From assembly GCA_033065855.1 (NCBI GenBank), contig JAVXUO010002587.1, positions 310,001 through 374,000 on the forward strand: a stretch of 64,000 nt of DNA, in the 5' to 3' direction. Under the pieces are notes generated by a model that worked only from the letters and a program-made list of their open reading frames with translations, searched no databases and was not told the DNA's origin. This DNA comes from Escallonia rubra. Lineage: Eukaryota > Streptophyta > Magnoliopsida > Escalloniales > Escalloniaceae. The translations under genes were made by a program, and so were the position numbers. Positions 51,929 through 64,000 of the stretch are shown one piece after another; within the stretch, counting starts at the first letter, position 1; each line of letters begins with the position of its first letter.

Positions 51929-54900
51929 GGAAGCTTGGCTCGAGTTTCTCTGCAATTACTGAAGGATTCTGTTTAGGGGTTCTAGTGAATTTCTGTTTTA
52001 GTGACTCCTGTGAAGAGAAGAAGAAGAAGAGGCCGGGTATGAACACTAACTGTGTAACGGTATTTGCAGAAGCAGTTGGTCGTTTCCAGTGAAAAGTCCA
52101 GGATATCCCAAAGTTGATTGAAACCGAAGGAAGTTGCAATGATATGATTGGACAAATTTGAGGGTATTTTGGCCAATTAGTTATTAGAGGAAAGACGAAC
52201 TGATCAATTGAGTAGCAGGGATTCATCACCACTTTGCAAAGTTATCTCTACCGTCGTTACTGCAAAAAGACGGTAAAAACTGAAAATATACTAGATACGG
52301 TGGCACCCATCATTTATGACTTTTGTTATAGTATAACAGATTATCATCATTTTAGTATTGATAGGGCAGCTCCACACCTCCCGAAAGAAGCACCCCAACT
52401 AGGTACTTTTTCTTATCAGGCTCGAACTACTATCTACCAGGATTTGGTCGATGACTCAGTTAGGATGTAGTGCTTTTGTTTTGTGATGATAGTACATGGA
52501 TATGTATGGTGCACTCGTAAGTTTATTGCTGATATAGTCAACTATTGTCTTATTTGGAATAATGTTTGTATAACCCTAAGGTCAGATACTCCTTTTACGT
52601 TATTATGTAATTCTCAAATTTATTAAAAAAATAAAATAAAGAGTGGCATGTTAACAGGTCCAATCTCATTCATCTTTGTGGACTAGATACTAGTTTTTGG
52701 TATCGTTTTCCTTAGTTGTTCAGGTTAGGCGACCGAGAATCTACCCACCGATGGTAGTTTTTTCTTTTTGTGATGACCTTCTCGTTTTATTTGCTCCCCA
52801 AGGTTGTATATCATTGTTACTTTTATCTATAAATTTCGCTGCTACCTTGATTTAGAAAAAAAAAACATACAGTTGCATGTATAGTTAATAAATATATCTG
52901 GAGACATATTTGTTTATACCTTCGGTGATAATTTTTAGCAGCGCTTTTTCTTGTATCACTATATAAGCGCCAGTGAAAAGTATTTAGCAAAAAATAATTA
53001 TCACTATGTAGGTGCAGTTAGCATATTCCTACAACTCCAGTACCAACTAAAAATTTTGACACTCGCCAGAGATTTTGGGATGTAACTAGAAATGCAGATG
53101 ATCTGCATCCCAAAGAGATATGGTTGTAAATGGATACTATTGGGATAATTTTGAGTGTAAAGAAATCGTATCTGCTTTTTCACACCTCATTTGGAGTCAC
53201 ATATGAATATTCTCCGAATACCAAAAAAAATGCAATACATAGTGAATTCAAGCATAGAGAAATCATATCTTCTTTAGAACCAGTTCAAGTATATCAACAC
53301 ATGTAATGAAAAGTAAAGGGAGTGTTCCAAATCAAATTGTCATAAGCGCTTTATTGTGATCGTGTATATGTACGTGCATCATGTGAAAGATCTAACTTAC
53401 ATATGTTATATGTGCATGGACACATTTTGACAACTGTATAGAAATACATACAATGAACGTTAAGTATGACAAGCTGTAATCGTGCTACATATGAAAAATG
53501 TCTAAGATGATTTATAAAATACTGTATATCGTAAGGTTTTAAAAAGTATATCAATACGTACTACATATCGTGAGACAAAAAAGATATTAACCTTATAAAA
53601 TATATCTTATTTGGTTATAAATAATAACTTTAGTACCTAAATTAATCGGTCACTAACTTAAGTAAAATATTAAACAATGAATTCACTTGCATTACTCCTA
53701 AAAGAGCATTTTTTTTTTGTTTTATTTTGCTGCATGCAATTATTATGAGATATTTGAATATACATATTTGTTTACTAACCTTCTTTAAGCTTTTGTTTTA
53801 AGTTATTAAGTAATATTTCAAATAAATATTGACTTAACACTTATAGTAGAATAGTCATGCTGGTGCCATATAGAGTTAAATAGCAAATACTACTGTAGTT
53901 GTAATTAAAGATGGTTATGCTATCACGTATCACTTTTGAGCTTCAGAGTATTTTTAAGGTGTTATATATACATGTTCCTGAAGTTATTATAATGATTGAA
54001 TAAAAATCTAAAAGAAATAAAGTTGCATTTCAAATTTAACAGGACTTATGCATACAGAATATCACTTTCAAATAAGTTATTGTTTTTTACAAAATAAATT
54101 AACAGAATGATCACATAATATCCAATATTTTCGTATATCTGTATTTTTTTTAATTCTTATAAGCTACTACTAATGCGAACGTTCAATTAATTAAGATGGC
54201 GTGTCCTTATTCCGGAGTGTTGAAATTAATTTTTACATCTTCTATGACTACTATTTGTCGTCAAATTATTGTTCTTATATCTGCTAAGTGCATTTAATGA
54301 TACTTTCTCATGATTGATACTTGTTTTATCACAATATAATACAATCTTTATATACCAAAATATATCAGTTATACCTGTAACTATAATAAGCTTGGAAATG
54401 ATAACAAATATCATTATTGAGCTATAAGACAAGCGTTAATCAACCACTTTCTATTGAATTCGCACAATTACAATCAATTGCGTTATAATGAGAATTAAGA
54501 TTTAATAGTTATAACTTGTCTAAGATTTACTAATTAGTGTAATTTTTCTGAATATGTAATTGAGTATAAATAAAAAAATTCTTTTGATTGATCACGAGGG
54601 CCTATGTAGAAACAAACTTGTTTATACTTAGTTTTGTAGAATTACACGAATACGATTTTCTATCTTAAAAGTTTTGGATATTCTCAAATAATATCAAAGA
54701 ATTATTTGATTTAATTGAACCATTTTTCCTTCTAATACATATGTGATTTTTTTCAAAATCTCATAAATGCGATATAGTCACTTTGTTAGTGCGGTCTCAT
54801 CAAAGTTATAATTTATCCTATAATTTGATTATCAAAATTATATATTATAAAGATATTTTTTCTCCTATCATTATCTAATGTGTAATATACACACACACAC

Positions 54901-55060
54901 ACACACACACAATAAACTTAAATTAACTGTAATAAAGGGATCACATCTAAAATAATATTTGCATACCTTTAGATTTGTTGATCGTGTGGTCCCACCCAAA
55001 AGATATCGTCTATTGTTAAATTTAACATAAAAACTGAAATTATATATTGCTAATGCAGAA

Positions 55061-55636
55061 TATGGGTGAGCATTTAAATCGTTGAAACCGATCCAACCGT
55101 AAAAACTGAACCAACCAATCCGTCTATTTCCAAACCGATCTAAAAATCAATTGGTTTGGTTTTTTTTTTTCCAAACCGTACATTCGATTCGGTCGGTTTG
55201 GTTCGAATTTTTTTGAAACCGCATAAACCGAACAAACCGTATATAATATAACATATCTATATTTTTACCTAATTCTAGTTATTTTTTACTAATCCTAGTT
55301 ATTTAACTACTCATATAAAATGGGATAAACCCTAATCCCTTAACGTAACATACATTTTTCACTCTCCGCCTACATCTCACTAAGTGCTATTAATTATAAT
55401 TAAAAATTTCAGTTTTTTTTGGAGCTTATTGTTATGTATAAGTTATAAATTTTTGGGCATAAACTTACCCAAAATTGAGTTTGGCCTAAACCGATTAAAC
55501 CGTCAAAACCGAACCGTTCAACCCGCAGAAACCGAACCGTTTAACTCCGGTCATATTTTTTTTCCCCAAACCGAGGTTGGTCGGTTTGGTTTGGTATTTA
55601 GCCTCCAAACCGAATCAACCGAATCGTGCTCACCCC
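55061..55636. mobile_element. hAT-like non-autonomous element rich in AAACCGAACC words
   Basis: The ends ATGGGTGAGCA and TGCTCACCCCT are inverted. The direct repeat TAATGCAGAA flanks both sides (55,051-55,060 and 55,637-55,646), longer than but including a possible 8-bp hAT target duplication. The inside has many AAACCGAACC / GGTTTGGTTCGG words in both orientations. No transposase frame. Confidence 0.65.
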
Positions 55637-57691
55637 TAATGCAGAATTTAGAATGTTTAAGAGTTTAAGTACTCACAATAAAAACACAATAGAGAAGGAT
55701 TTGTTCAAAAAAATTTCAACATAAAATTAATTGAATTTAACTCATGCTCACATGCTTAAGGCTTTAAACTTACACTATTTTCAAAATAAATCTTATATGG
55801 AACTTGCATATTATGATGTTTTCCATATTTAACCAATGCGACTGAATATGATAGTGCAAAACTTTAGAGTAAGGAAATCATTGACAAAATTTTTTAACCA
55901 ACATATATATCAAGTTAGACTCATATTTAAATTTACTAAGGGTGACATTCTAGTTAAAATCTGAATTAACCATGCTAACTTTGTTTTGTTTTATACATAA
56001 TTTAAAAATAAAATTCTATAATAGCGTCTTTGTGCAATACATCATCGCATTATGTATTCAATGTGAAATAAAATTTACAAACACTATGCGTCAAATACAA
56101 AAGTACCGCTAAAGGTTAATATTATCTTGGATGGGTCCTTATCTCTAGATTATTTAATATCTATATCAGTAAGCCTTATATAATTTGAAAACTATATTTA
56201 AATAATCTAAAACTCTTCTTAACAAATATACTAATATATCAAACTCAATTTCGACAATTACATCTCTAAAATGCTTACTTCAATATGTGAATAAGTATCC
56301 ATAGATCCGAAAATATAAATAATTTTTGATATTGTAATACAAAACAATGATATAACATTCTATTTAAATTTGATAAGGTCCTTGTTGTTAAATTTAATTA
56401 ATTTCACGGGAATAATATTTGGAATTAATATGACTATTGAGTCTTAATAGATTAATATATTGAAAATATGTGTGTGTGTGTGTGTGAATATAGGTGTGTG
56501 TATATATGTATGTGTGTGTATATCTATGTCTATATGTATATCTAAACATATATATATATATACACACACATATATACATGTGTATGGAGAGAGAGTTTCT
56601 TTTTAATTTATAGAGGTTTTTTAACGAATATAATTGTAATAAAGTCTTAATATGTTCGTATATTACTGATTTAGAATTTTAAAATGCTTAAAATTAAATT
56701 AACAGTAAAATAAGGACACCATAATGAAAGATTGATTTAATTTTTCTTCCGAACAAAGTTTATTTAATTCAGTTCATGTTTTATCTGCTATATTATGTAG
56801 AACCTTTATAAATTAATAATGCTAGATTTATGAGAGCATCTATCGATCTACAACTTATTTGTTTACGCTTTACACCTTGTTTCTTAACTAAAATATAAAC
56901 AAAACTATGCTATTGGTTTTTTCATGTAAAAGTACGGTGTATAAGAAAAACTTTCCTAGATTTATTTTGAAACTTTATTAGGTTTTAATATTACATGTTA
57001 TTTCTAAAAATAGCTGATAATTTAATTTTCTATTATAAATCTCTCAGACGTGGTTCTTTTTTTTAGATGTGTAGATTTTTGTTTTCATGTTATCTAGGTT
57101 ATTATATTGGATTGACTGTGCCCTTGAAATGTTAACAAATTATAAAATTAAGGATCTTGTAAAATAATAATTTGTCCATAGCCCATATATCATAAGGTAT
57201 AAAACTTAAATATGAACATAATATAGTACCTAATTTTTCTTATGAAATCTCTTAGTAATTTTTACTTTACAGGTGATTATTTCATATTAGAGAGCTTTTT
57301 CAAAATATAATATTGACTACAATGAGCTTTTTCAGGTTATTCTTGTTGATTGTAAAATTTAGCAAACATCCTTATGTTAAGCTAACAATTATAGGATAGA
57401 GATTAATTCATATAATTGTTATTAAAAGCGCACATCATTGACAACTCATTGTTATAATCAACTCTATCATGGTGAAAATTAAGTTTCAAAGCTTACAATT
57501 AGTTTAATATCTACTAATTGTTCTTGATGTTCATATAAACTTAATCAACCAATAAATTTTTATTGGTTATTACGGTCCTATTAACAATAAAATGTTAGTC
57601 TATAGTCGATTACAATAAGTTTTGTAAAATTACTTAAAACAAATTCATTTGAAGTGATATATTTTCTTAGATATATTAAGAGCACGTGAAT

Positions 57692-57694
<3 letters not shown>

Positions 57695-57762
<68 letters not shown>
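57695..57762. repeat. (TA)n microsatellite
   Basis: About 68 bp of uninterrupted TA dinucleotides. Confidence 0.95.
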
Positions 57763-57767
<5 letters not shown>

Positions 57768-58039
57768 AATCCCATATTTGATTTGTTTTTCCAAATTCTT
57801 ATATATGGGATAACAACAAGTTTGGTGATCGTAAAGTCTTATTTAAAAATGCTGACTAATAATTTATTTATTAAATCTATATATCATACTGTTCATTTTT
57901 TACGATGACTATATATATATAGTACATTTAACTCATTTAGAATGTCATTCTTTTTCCTTTCTAAATTTAATGTTTTTTTTTTTGTTTTTTCGATATAAGA
58001 ATTTTTATGTTCACATTAAATAGTGATTTTAGGAATACA

Positions 58040-59470
58040 ATAGTCATAATAAGTTAATGTATTGATTAGGTTGAGTTCTCAAATGTTTAGAATTAATTTT
58101 TAAATTATATAACCCTCACTAATCTTGCAAAATTAATCAAATTAAAAAATAACGTACCTATCAAAATTCAAATCAATTGTTAGATCCTTTTTTTTTCTAA
58201 GTCTCATAAATTGTTTAATCTTAATTGTAACATTAATTTTTTCTTCTAAATCGGAAGTATTTTTTTATATATATATTAGTTCTTATATTCAAATTAGAGA
58301 GTGGTTTCGAATATACAATATTCAATATTAAGAGGGTGTTTATGATTGATTATGGGATGGTCAAATCTGATTTAATATAGATTAAATCAGGTTTGTGAAT
58401 GTTTGGCAAAAGAGATTAAGAGATTTAATCCATCTTCAAAAGCTAAAAACTGATTTAATCCATAATCCTCAAAAGTGAGGATTATGGAATAATCATTTTT
58501 CCATAATCAGGTTTGACCTTTTAATTTACCATTCTATCCCTATATTTTTTCACAAAAAGACATCTCATACCCCTTAATTAATTAGATAGTTTCTGGAGGT
58601 TATCTCTTTTCCTATTGCCAAAATCTTCTCTTACGGCTAACAGAGAGGGATACAACCGACCTCTTCAATTCCTCCACACCATTTTTTTCACAAAATTGTT
58701 TATTGAGTGTCCTCCATGGTCATTTTGTCATAGTGAAACTGATTTAAGTACTTTTTATCCAAACACGTTTTATAGATTTAATCTAGTTTACAAATACTTT
58801 TGCCAAACAGTAAACTAATTCTGATTAAATCAGATTTTGAAAATGGATTAAGATTTAAGTTAAATCTGCTTTTTTTAATCAATTCCAAACGGTCTCTAAG
58901 TGATAATAAGTTATTATAATGATTAGATTGAGTTTTAGAATGATTAGAATTAATTTTTGAATAACTTAGGGCTTACCGAAAATCCTCATTACTCTAGCAA
59001 AATTAATTAGATATAAAAATAAGGATCCTATCAAAATTTAAACTATTTATTAGATCATTTTTTTATTCTAAATCTCATAAGTTATTTTTTGGGTCCATAG
59101 ACTTTAATTTTCATATTAGAAAACACTTTTAAGGACATAATTGTCAAAATAAAGTCTTAATAGAGTAATATATATTGATTAAGTAGATGTTTAGAATGAT
59201 TAGAACTAATTTTAAATTATTATTTTTTTCTAAATCAGAAGTATTATTTTTCGTTTTATATATATATGAGTTTTTATATTAAGACATAATAGTCAATATT
59301 AAGTCTTAATAAGTCAGTACGATGATTATGTTGAGTTTCAGAATGATTAGAATTAGTTTTCAAATTTTAAGGACATTATGCCAAAGAAGAAGTCTTAATA
59401 GATTAGTATATTGATTAGGTACAGTTTTAGAATGATTAGAATTAGTTTTAAATTAAATCTAATTATATTA
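58040..59470. repeat. Degenerate repeat with a GAATGATTAGAATTA core
   Basis: A motif of roughly 60-70 bp, AGTCTTAATAGATTAGTATA then TTGATTAGGT..GAGTTTTAGAATGATTAGAATTA, recurs near 58,040, 58,915, 59,150, 59,300 and 59,395. Weaker echoes lie at about 56,440 and 56,640. Spacing is irregular, and the first two copies also share downstream sequence. Confidence 0.55.
58332..58896. mobile_element. PIF/Harbinger (Tourist)-like MITE
   Basis: The left end GAGGGTGTTTATGATTGATT and the complement of the right end GAGACCGTTTGGAATTGATT are imperfect inverted repeats. TAA flanks both sides (58,329-58,331 and 58,897-58,899), the typical target for Tourist MITEs. The subterminal part repeats GATTAAATC-type words. 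No coding capacity. Confidence 0.7.
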
Positions 59471-59817
59471 ATATTGAAGTCAACCAATCTTTAAAATGTG
59501 TTATCAATGTCTTTCTCGTTTCGCTTATTATATATATATAAATTTAAAGTATAGAACATATACCTTACTTAGTACGCAAATATATATATAACCTAAGACA
59601 TAGTACTATTTGGGATTCGAATATATAAAGATACTAATAAATGGTTATAGAATCAAATTCGAATTCGCTTGAATGCATATTGTGTTCGAAACGAATACAA
59701 AAAGTAGTACTCCATAAAGTCCGAGCGGGCCCAAGATTCTTGTCGTAAATATATATATATATATTTACGTTTAAGCGAACCAACGCTCACTCCTCAAAGC
59801 TCTGCTCGACAACTTCG

Positions 59818-62800
59818 ATGGCGAAGCAAGAACAGATGGACGCAAACTCCGTCGCCGCCGATCTGATCGGCTTCCTCAACGCTTCACCCACGGCGTTTCA
59901 CGCAGTCGGTAACTCCTCCTATCGAAACCTCATCCGCCGTCCGTGTGTATTCCATTAGTTTTTCTTGTAATTTGAGGTTCTTTTATGGTATTGGAATTTC
60001 AGATGAAGCGAAGAGGATGTTGAAAATTTCGGGATACGAGCAAGTTTTTGAGAGGGAAGAGTGGAGTTTACAGCCTGGGAAGAAGTACTTCTTCACCAGG
60101 AATTACTCCACCATTGTTGCTTTCGCTGTGGGTAAAAAGTATGTCTATGTCTATGTCAAGTCAATTTCTGTTTGATCATCCTGTATCTGTTTCCTACTAG
60201 ACCCGAGCAGATAGAAGTTTGGTTGCTTGTTTGCCCATTGTTGTTTCATTATTGGTAAACAGTATGTCTACATGAAGTCAATTATGCTGATTACTCTTTC
60301 GTAATCCTGTAAACCTAAGCAAGTAGAAGAGTGTGTGTGTGTGTGTGGTAGAGCCAAGTGTGGTCTCAATTGACGAACCAGAAGATTTATGATAGACGAG
60401 GACCGTGTGTGGCTGTGCATACCTGCACAGCTTGATTTCTCTTTAATGTAATTACATTGCGTGTGTATGTTTGCTGGCCTGTCATATTGATGTTTGAACA
60501 CTAGTTTTACTGACTACGTGTCGATGTCCATGTTTTATTGATGTTGGAGCAAGTAGAAGTGTGTGTGTAACTTGAGAGGAAGAAGTTCTAATGCCATATG
60601 GTTTCACGTATACCTGATTCTGAATGCCCCCAGTTTGGTTTTTTTTCTATAATTAGGTATAGCCTCATTTAATAATTTTTGAACGCTTTACTAGAGTTAA
60701 GCCGTGTGCATGCAACTACTAGCAATTTTACCAGTTTGTGTAACTTCTGTGGCTGGTTACCTTTGTTTAGATATGTTGCTGGAAATGGATTTTTTATAAT
60801 TGGAGCTCATACTGACAGTCCCTGTCTAAAACTGAAGCCTGCTTCAAAGGTAGGATCACTTTTTTTGTTGCCGACTTTTATCATGGAAAAATGCAAAGTT
60901 AGAGGGATGTATTGAATCTTGGCTGGAAATCTTGATTGACAGGTGTCAAAGGGTGGGTATTTGGAAGTCGGTGTTCAGACGTACGGAGGTGGACTGTGGC
61001 ATACTTGGTTTGATCGTGACTTGGCTGTTGCTGGAAGAATGATAATAAAAGATGGGAAAGATGATTTAACCTACTTGCATCGACTTGTTAGGATCGAGGA
61101 GCCGATAATGCGGATTCCAACTCTGGCAATTCATTTGGACAGGTTCCCTTCCTCAGAAGAATGATACATTAGTCATTGGTTTTAGCTTAGTGCTCATGTA
61201 GCACATATTGTTTTATGTTTTCTCTTTTGTTGGACAGAGGCGTTAATGACGGATTTAAGGTGAATTCACAAAGTCATCTTGTTCCAGTCTTGGCAACAGC
61301 AATTAAGGTATAATATTCAAAGTTATTTAACTCTTGCAGCCAGCATATGTCCTTCCTGGTGCTCTATGCCATAGGTCTGAGAAGTGCAACAGATTTTGAT
61401 ACGATAGATGATAGTTGGGATCTATATGTATTTTTCCTTAGCTATGGTGTATATAAGAAGCCCTTGTGTACTGTATGATGCAGTTTCACTACCTATTTTA
61501 TAGTTTTTGCACATAATCTGGAATGCCTGGTTCAGGCATTAACCAGGCCAAGTCTGGATCAGGGAGTCTGAGGTATTCATCCTCTCCTGCTATCTGCTTG
61601 TGTTTTACCCGAGCAGCTAAACCAGACCTGCATTCTGACACAGTCATCAGAAGTTGGTTACTGCTTGAGGTGTCTTTGCATGCCTTTAGTTGGAAATGAT
61701 TATGCACCTTCCCTATGGCTGGCATTTTGCTTTGAGAAATTTAGTTTTCTGTGGGAAATGATTCAGCTTTTCAGCACAGCATAAGACTTCTAGAAATAAG
61801 CTTGAAAATTAAGTGGAGGGCATGTAGGTCTGTGTTGGGGTGTCTGTTATGACTTGCACATATTATTATTATTTTCCAGATTGTTAACCCACTCATATAC
61901 TCTGGCAGGCCGAGATCAATAAAATGGTAGACGAGAATGGTCCTGTTGAAAGTGGACTCCCAAATGAGAGCAAGAAGTCTACTAACCACAAGCATCATCC
62001 CCTTCTTTTACAAGTAAGAAATTATGCAGCTAAGAACGTGGGTTACCCTTAAATCCTTTATCTTCTTTATGTGCTGCTGAGTGAACTTCCATATAGTATG
62101 TTAGAACTGTCTCAGTTACATATTATAGAATATAGTATGTTGGGAGCCTGATCCTGTTTTTATCTTTTTTCATTCTAGCTTCTTGCCACTGAAGTTGGCT
62201 GTGAACCAGATAATATATGTGATTTTGAGTTGCAAGCATGTGATACACAACCAAGTGTTATAGCTGGTGCTATGAAGGAATTTGTGTTCTCAGGAAGACT
62301 CGATAATCTCTGCATGTCATTTTGCTCTTTGAAGGTATGATTTTGCCTTGGAGTGCATAGTTGGGATATCCATACCCCGTGTGTGTGTGTGTCTTTCTCT
62401 TTGTCCGCTACTTTCTGATGTCCAATGTGCTCTATCATATGTTATGATTGCTTACTGGTCATAAAGAATGCAGTTTGTAGATAACTTTAGATATGTGGGG
62501 TTAATTGTGCGGTCTACTGACAGGGTGCGACATAGTTCCTGGAAGCGGAATACTCTGTTCTTTCTCACATGCAGATACATTGTTGGCATTAAGGGAACAT
62601 TTTCTACATGAATTTACTACTTGTTTCAATGAATAGTGACTGCCTTTTCTCTTTCTTTTTTATTTTAATTTTGGTGCAACTAGTTATTGCTTTCTGAAAC
62701 TACTGTTGGTGTATTTTGTTGGGGTTTCTTGATTCTCATAATCCTTTTGGTTTAGCAACGTAAGTCTTGTTTCTGTAGTTTCAGCCTCCTGTTAACTGGT

Positions 62801-64000
62801 ATTCTGGAAATTCAGATCTTATGAATCACTTTCTGCGCTTATCTCTTTTGCATCTGGGATTAGATAAAACTGGTAATATATAAGTACCATAGTACAAAAC
62901 TGGCACTATATATGTGCACCCTGATGTTTCTGTGTTATACATATCAACTGTCAAACAAAGTTGTTCTATTTTCTGCTTCCTACCTACAAGATTTAGCCTT
63001 TGTATTATGTAGTACTTTTGTGTATGCTTCTGCAAAAACTGTTGCTTGCATTCAAGGCCATTGGTCAAGGTTAGGTATGAGCACAATGTCAGTTGGATAG
63101 ATATATCTGTCCTAGCCACTGTGAGTACACTGTGCAGAGAGTGGATTAAAATGCTGCATGTTTTTGAGTTCGAAATTGCCAATATTATGCTTTAGCTTGT
63201 CAAATGTATTCTCAATCCATCACTCACTTTATGTGTGAGTTTGTGTTCCACGCGAGTGTGCAGGGTAGAGTTTTTCTCATAGTCTTTCATCACTTTTATC
63301 TTCCATTTTGGGTTTTATTTCAGGCACTGATAGATGCCACCTCTTCTGAAAGTAGTCTAGAGGATGAAACTGGTGTCAGAATGGTGGCTTTGTTTGATCA
63401 TGAGGAGGTTGGATCTAATTCAGCTCAAGGAGCTGGATCTCCTGTCATGTTGGACGCTCTATCACGAATTACAGATTCATTCACTTCTGATGCTAAGGTA
63501 GCAACAGCTCCCTGCTTATAATAATCTTTAAATGTTCATCTTGAAACCTTCATGCTTGCTAGTATTCGGCAGATTGCATAATCAGATTACCCAAAAACTA
63601 ACTTTCTAGTATTACATTTTTAGCGAACTTTACAAACAGAAATTGGGATACCTTCGTGATGCTTCTGTTTGGAACGGCTTCCTAAAACGCATTTGACACA
63701 GTGTGAAGCTATAGCTGCTTCTCGACTTGTAGTTTTTAAGACTCTGTGGGATGCATTAGAAATTTATAATTCTTCACATTATGAATAGAGGAATCATGTC
63801 TTTGGTTGGACAAATATGAATTAGACTTCACAACTGAGACAGTCAGACTTAAAAACCTACCACCAACTGTTATTTTTTGTTTTAGCTTATTACTTTGGTA
63901 ACTCTTTAAAACTTTAGGACAGGAACACTGTTTGACAGGAATCCTATCCCCTTCAGTACCCCTCTGCGCACTCTCCGTACAGAAGGGGGAAAAATCCGAC
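59818..64000 (+). CDS. Aspartyl aminopeptidase (M18 family), 5' part, runs off the right edge
   Basis: This is a cytosolic zinc metallo-aminopeptidase (DNPEP/DAP type) that removes N-terminal Asp or Glu from peptides. Exons are 59818-59908, 60003-60138, 60771-60849, 60943-61142, 61238-61307, 61909-62013, 62179-62334 and 63324-63497, giving 337 codons in frame. The last 503 bp are intron. Family motifs are [12 protein letters not shown] near the N-terminus, [13 protein letters not shown] (zinc-ligand His), [23 protein letters not shown] (zinc-ligand Asp) and [16 protein letters not shown] (catalytic and zinc Glu). The missing part should hold the remaining ~140 residues, including the last zinc histidine. 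A (TA)n/TATA-like stretch lies at about 59,749-59,764, upstream of the ATG. Confidence 0.92.

Larger units (their letters stand above)
52200..59817. other. AT-rich intergenic region, no gene seen
   Basis: No coding sequence is supported. It contains a CA microsatellite (about 54,890-54,911), TG/TA microsatellites (about 56,468-56,580), a long TA run (about 57,695-57,762), two TIR elements listed separately and degenerate dispersed repeats. Open frames here are short and low-complexity. Composition is much more AT-rich than the gene-bearing parts. Confidence 0.6.

Noticed and set aside
51929..51955. Longer OFT3 start upstream of MARLK
   Set aside because: The upstream start of the open frame is TTG; the first ATG in good context is 51,928.
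56394..56579. Short tyrosine/histidine-rich frame as a peptide gene
   Set aside because: It is a translation of TG/TA microsatellites.

Overview
This window is nuclear DNA from a flowering plant, most likely a eudicot. The support is spliced genes with GT-AG introns, plant-specific families (a 4CL-like ligase, a plant O-fucosyltransferase with the PVPECMC tail), a chromodomain Ty3/gypsy retrotransposon primed by initiator tRNA-Met, LINE remnants, many MITEs and long AT-rich intergenic DNA. No species can be named from the sequence alone. There is no operon, CRISPR array or plasmid-like feature. All exon models below were joined by eye from splice signals and reading frame.

Layout: (1) 1-3.27 kb, no gene seen. 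(2) 3.27-8.59 kb, minus strand: a complete six-exon adenylate-forming 4-coumarate:CoA ligase-like gene (559 aa) ending in AKL, a possible peroxisomal signal. (3) 9.2-11.9 kb: two related LINE 3' ends and a Stowaway-like MITE. (4) 14.5-23.1 kb, plus strand: a complete 12-exon WD-repeat gene resembling WDR74/Nsa1 (434 aa), with several repeats in its introns.

(5) 23.07-51.70 kb: the most interesting region. A two-gene segment, [MPC1-like mitochondrial pyruvate carrier, minus] + [O-fucosyltransferase (OFT), minus], is present three times in direct orientation. Each segment begins with the last few codons and the 3' flank of the WDR74-like gene and ends inside OFT exon 1. The duplication therefore joined the WDR74 3' end to the middle of OFT exon 1. 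Copies 1 and 2 of OFT lost their promoter and membrane anchor; only copy 3 (49.6-51.9 kb) is complete. All three MPC1 copies have full 107-aa reading frames and their own TATA-like promoters and 5'UTR introns. OFT1 is a decayed pseudogene carrying a nested, very young gypsy chromovirus (28,631-34,323). OFT2 carries a 2.3-kb solo LTR (40,691-42,993) and keeps an open but headless and tailless frame. The two LTR elements sit in the same exon, at homologous sites about 40 bp apart.

(6) 52-59.8 kb: very AT-rich intergenic DNA with microsatellites, degenerate repeats and at least two TIR elements. (7) 59.8-64 kb, plus strand: the first eight exons (337 aa) of an M18 aspartyl aminopeptidase gene that runs off the right edge.

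The genes do not form one pathway. They cover acyl-CoA metabolism, ribosome biogenesis, mitochondrial pyruvate import, Golgi-type glycosylation and cytosolic peptide turnover. What links them is the segmental duplication and the transposons that followed it.
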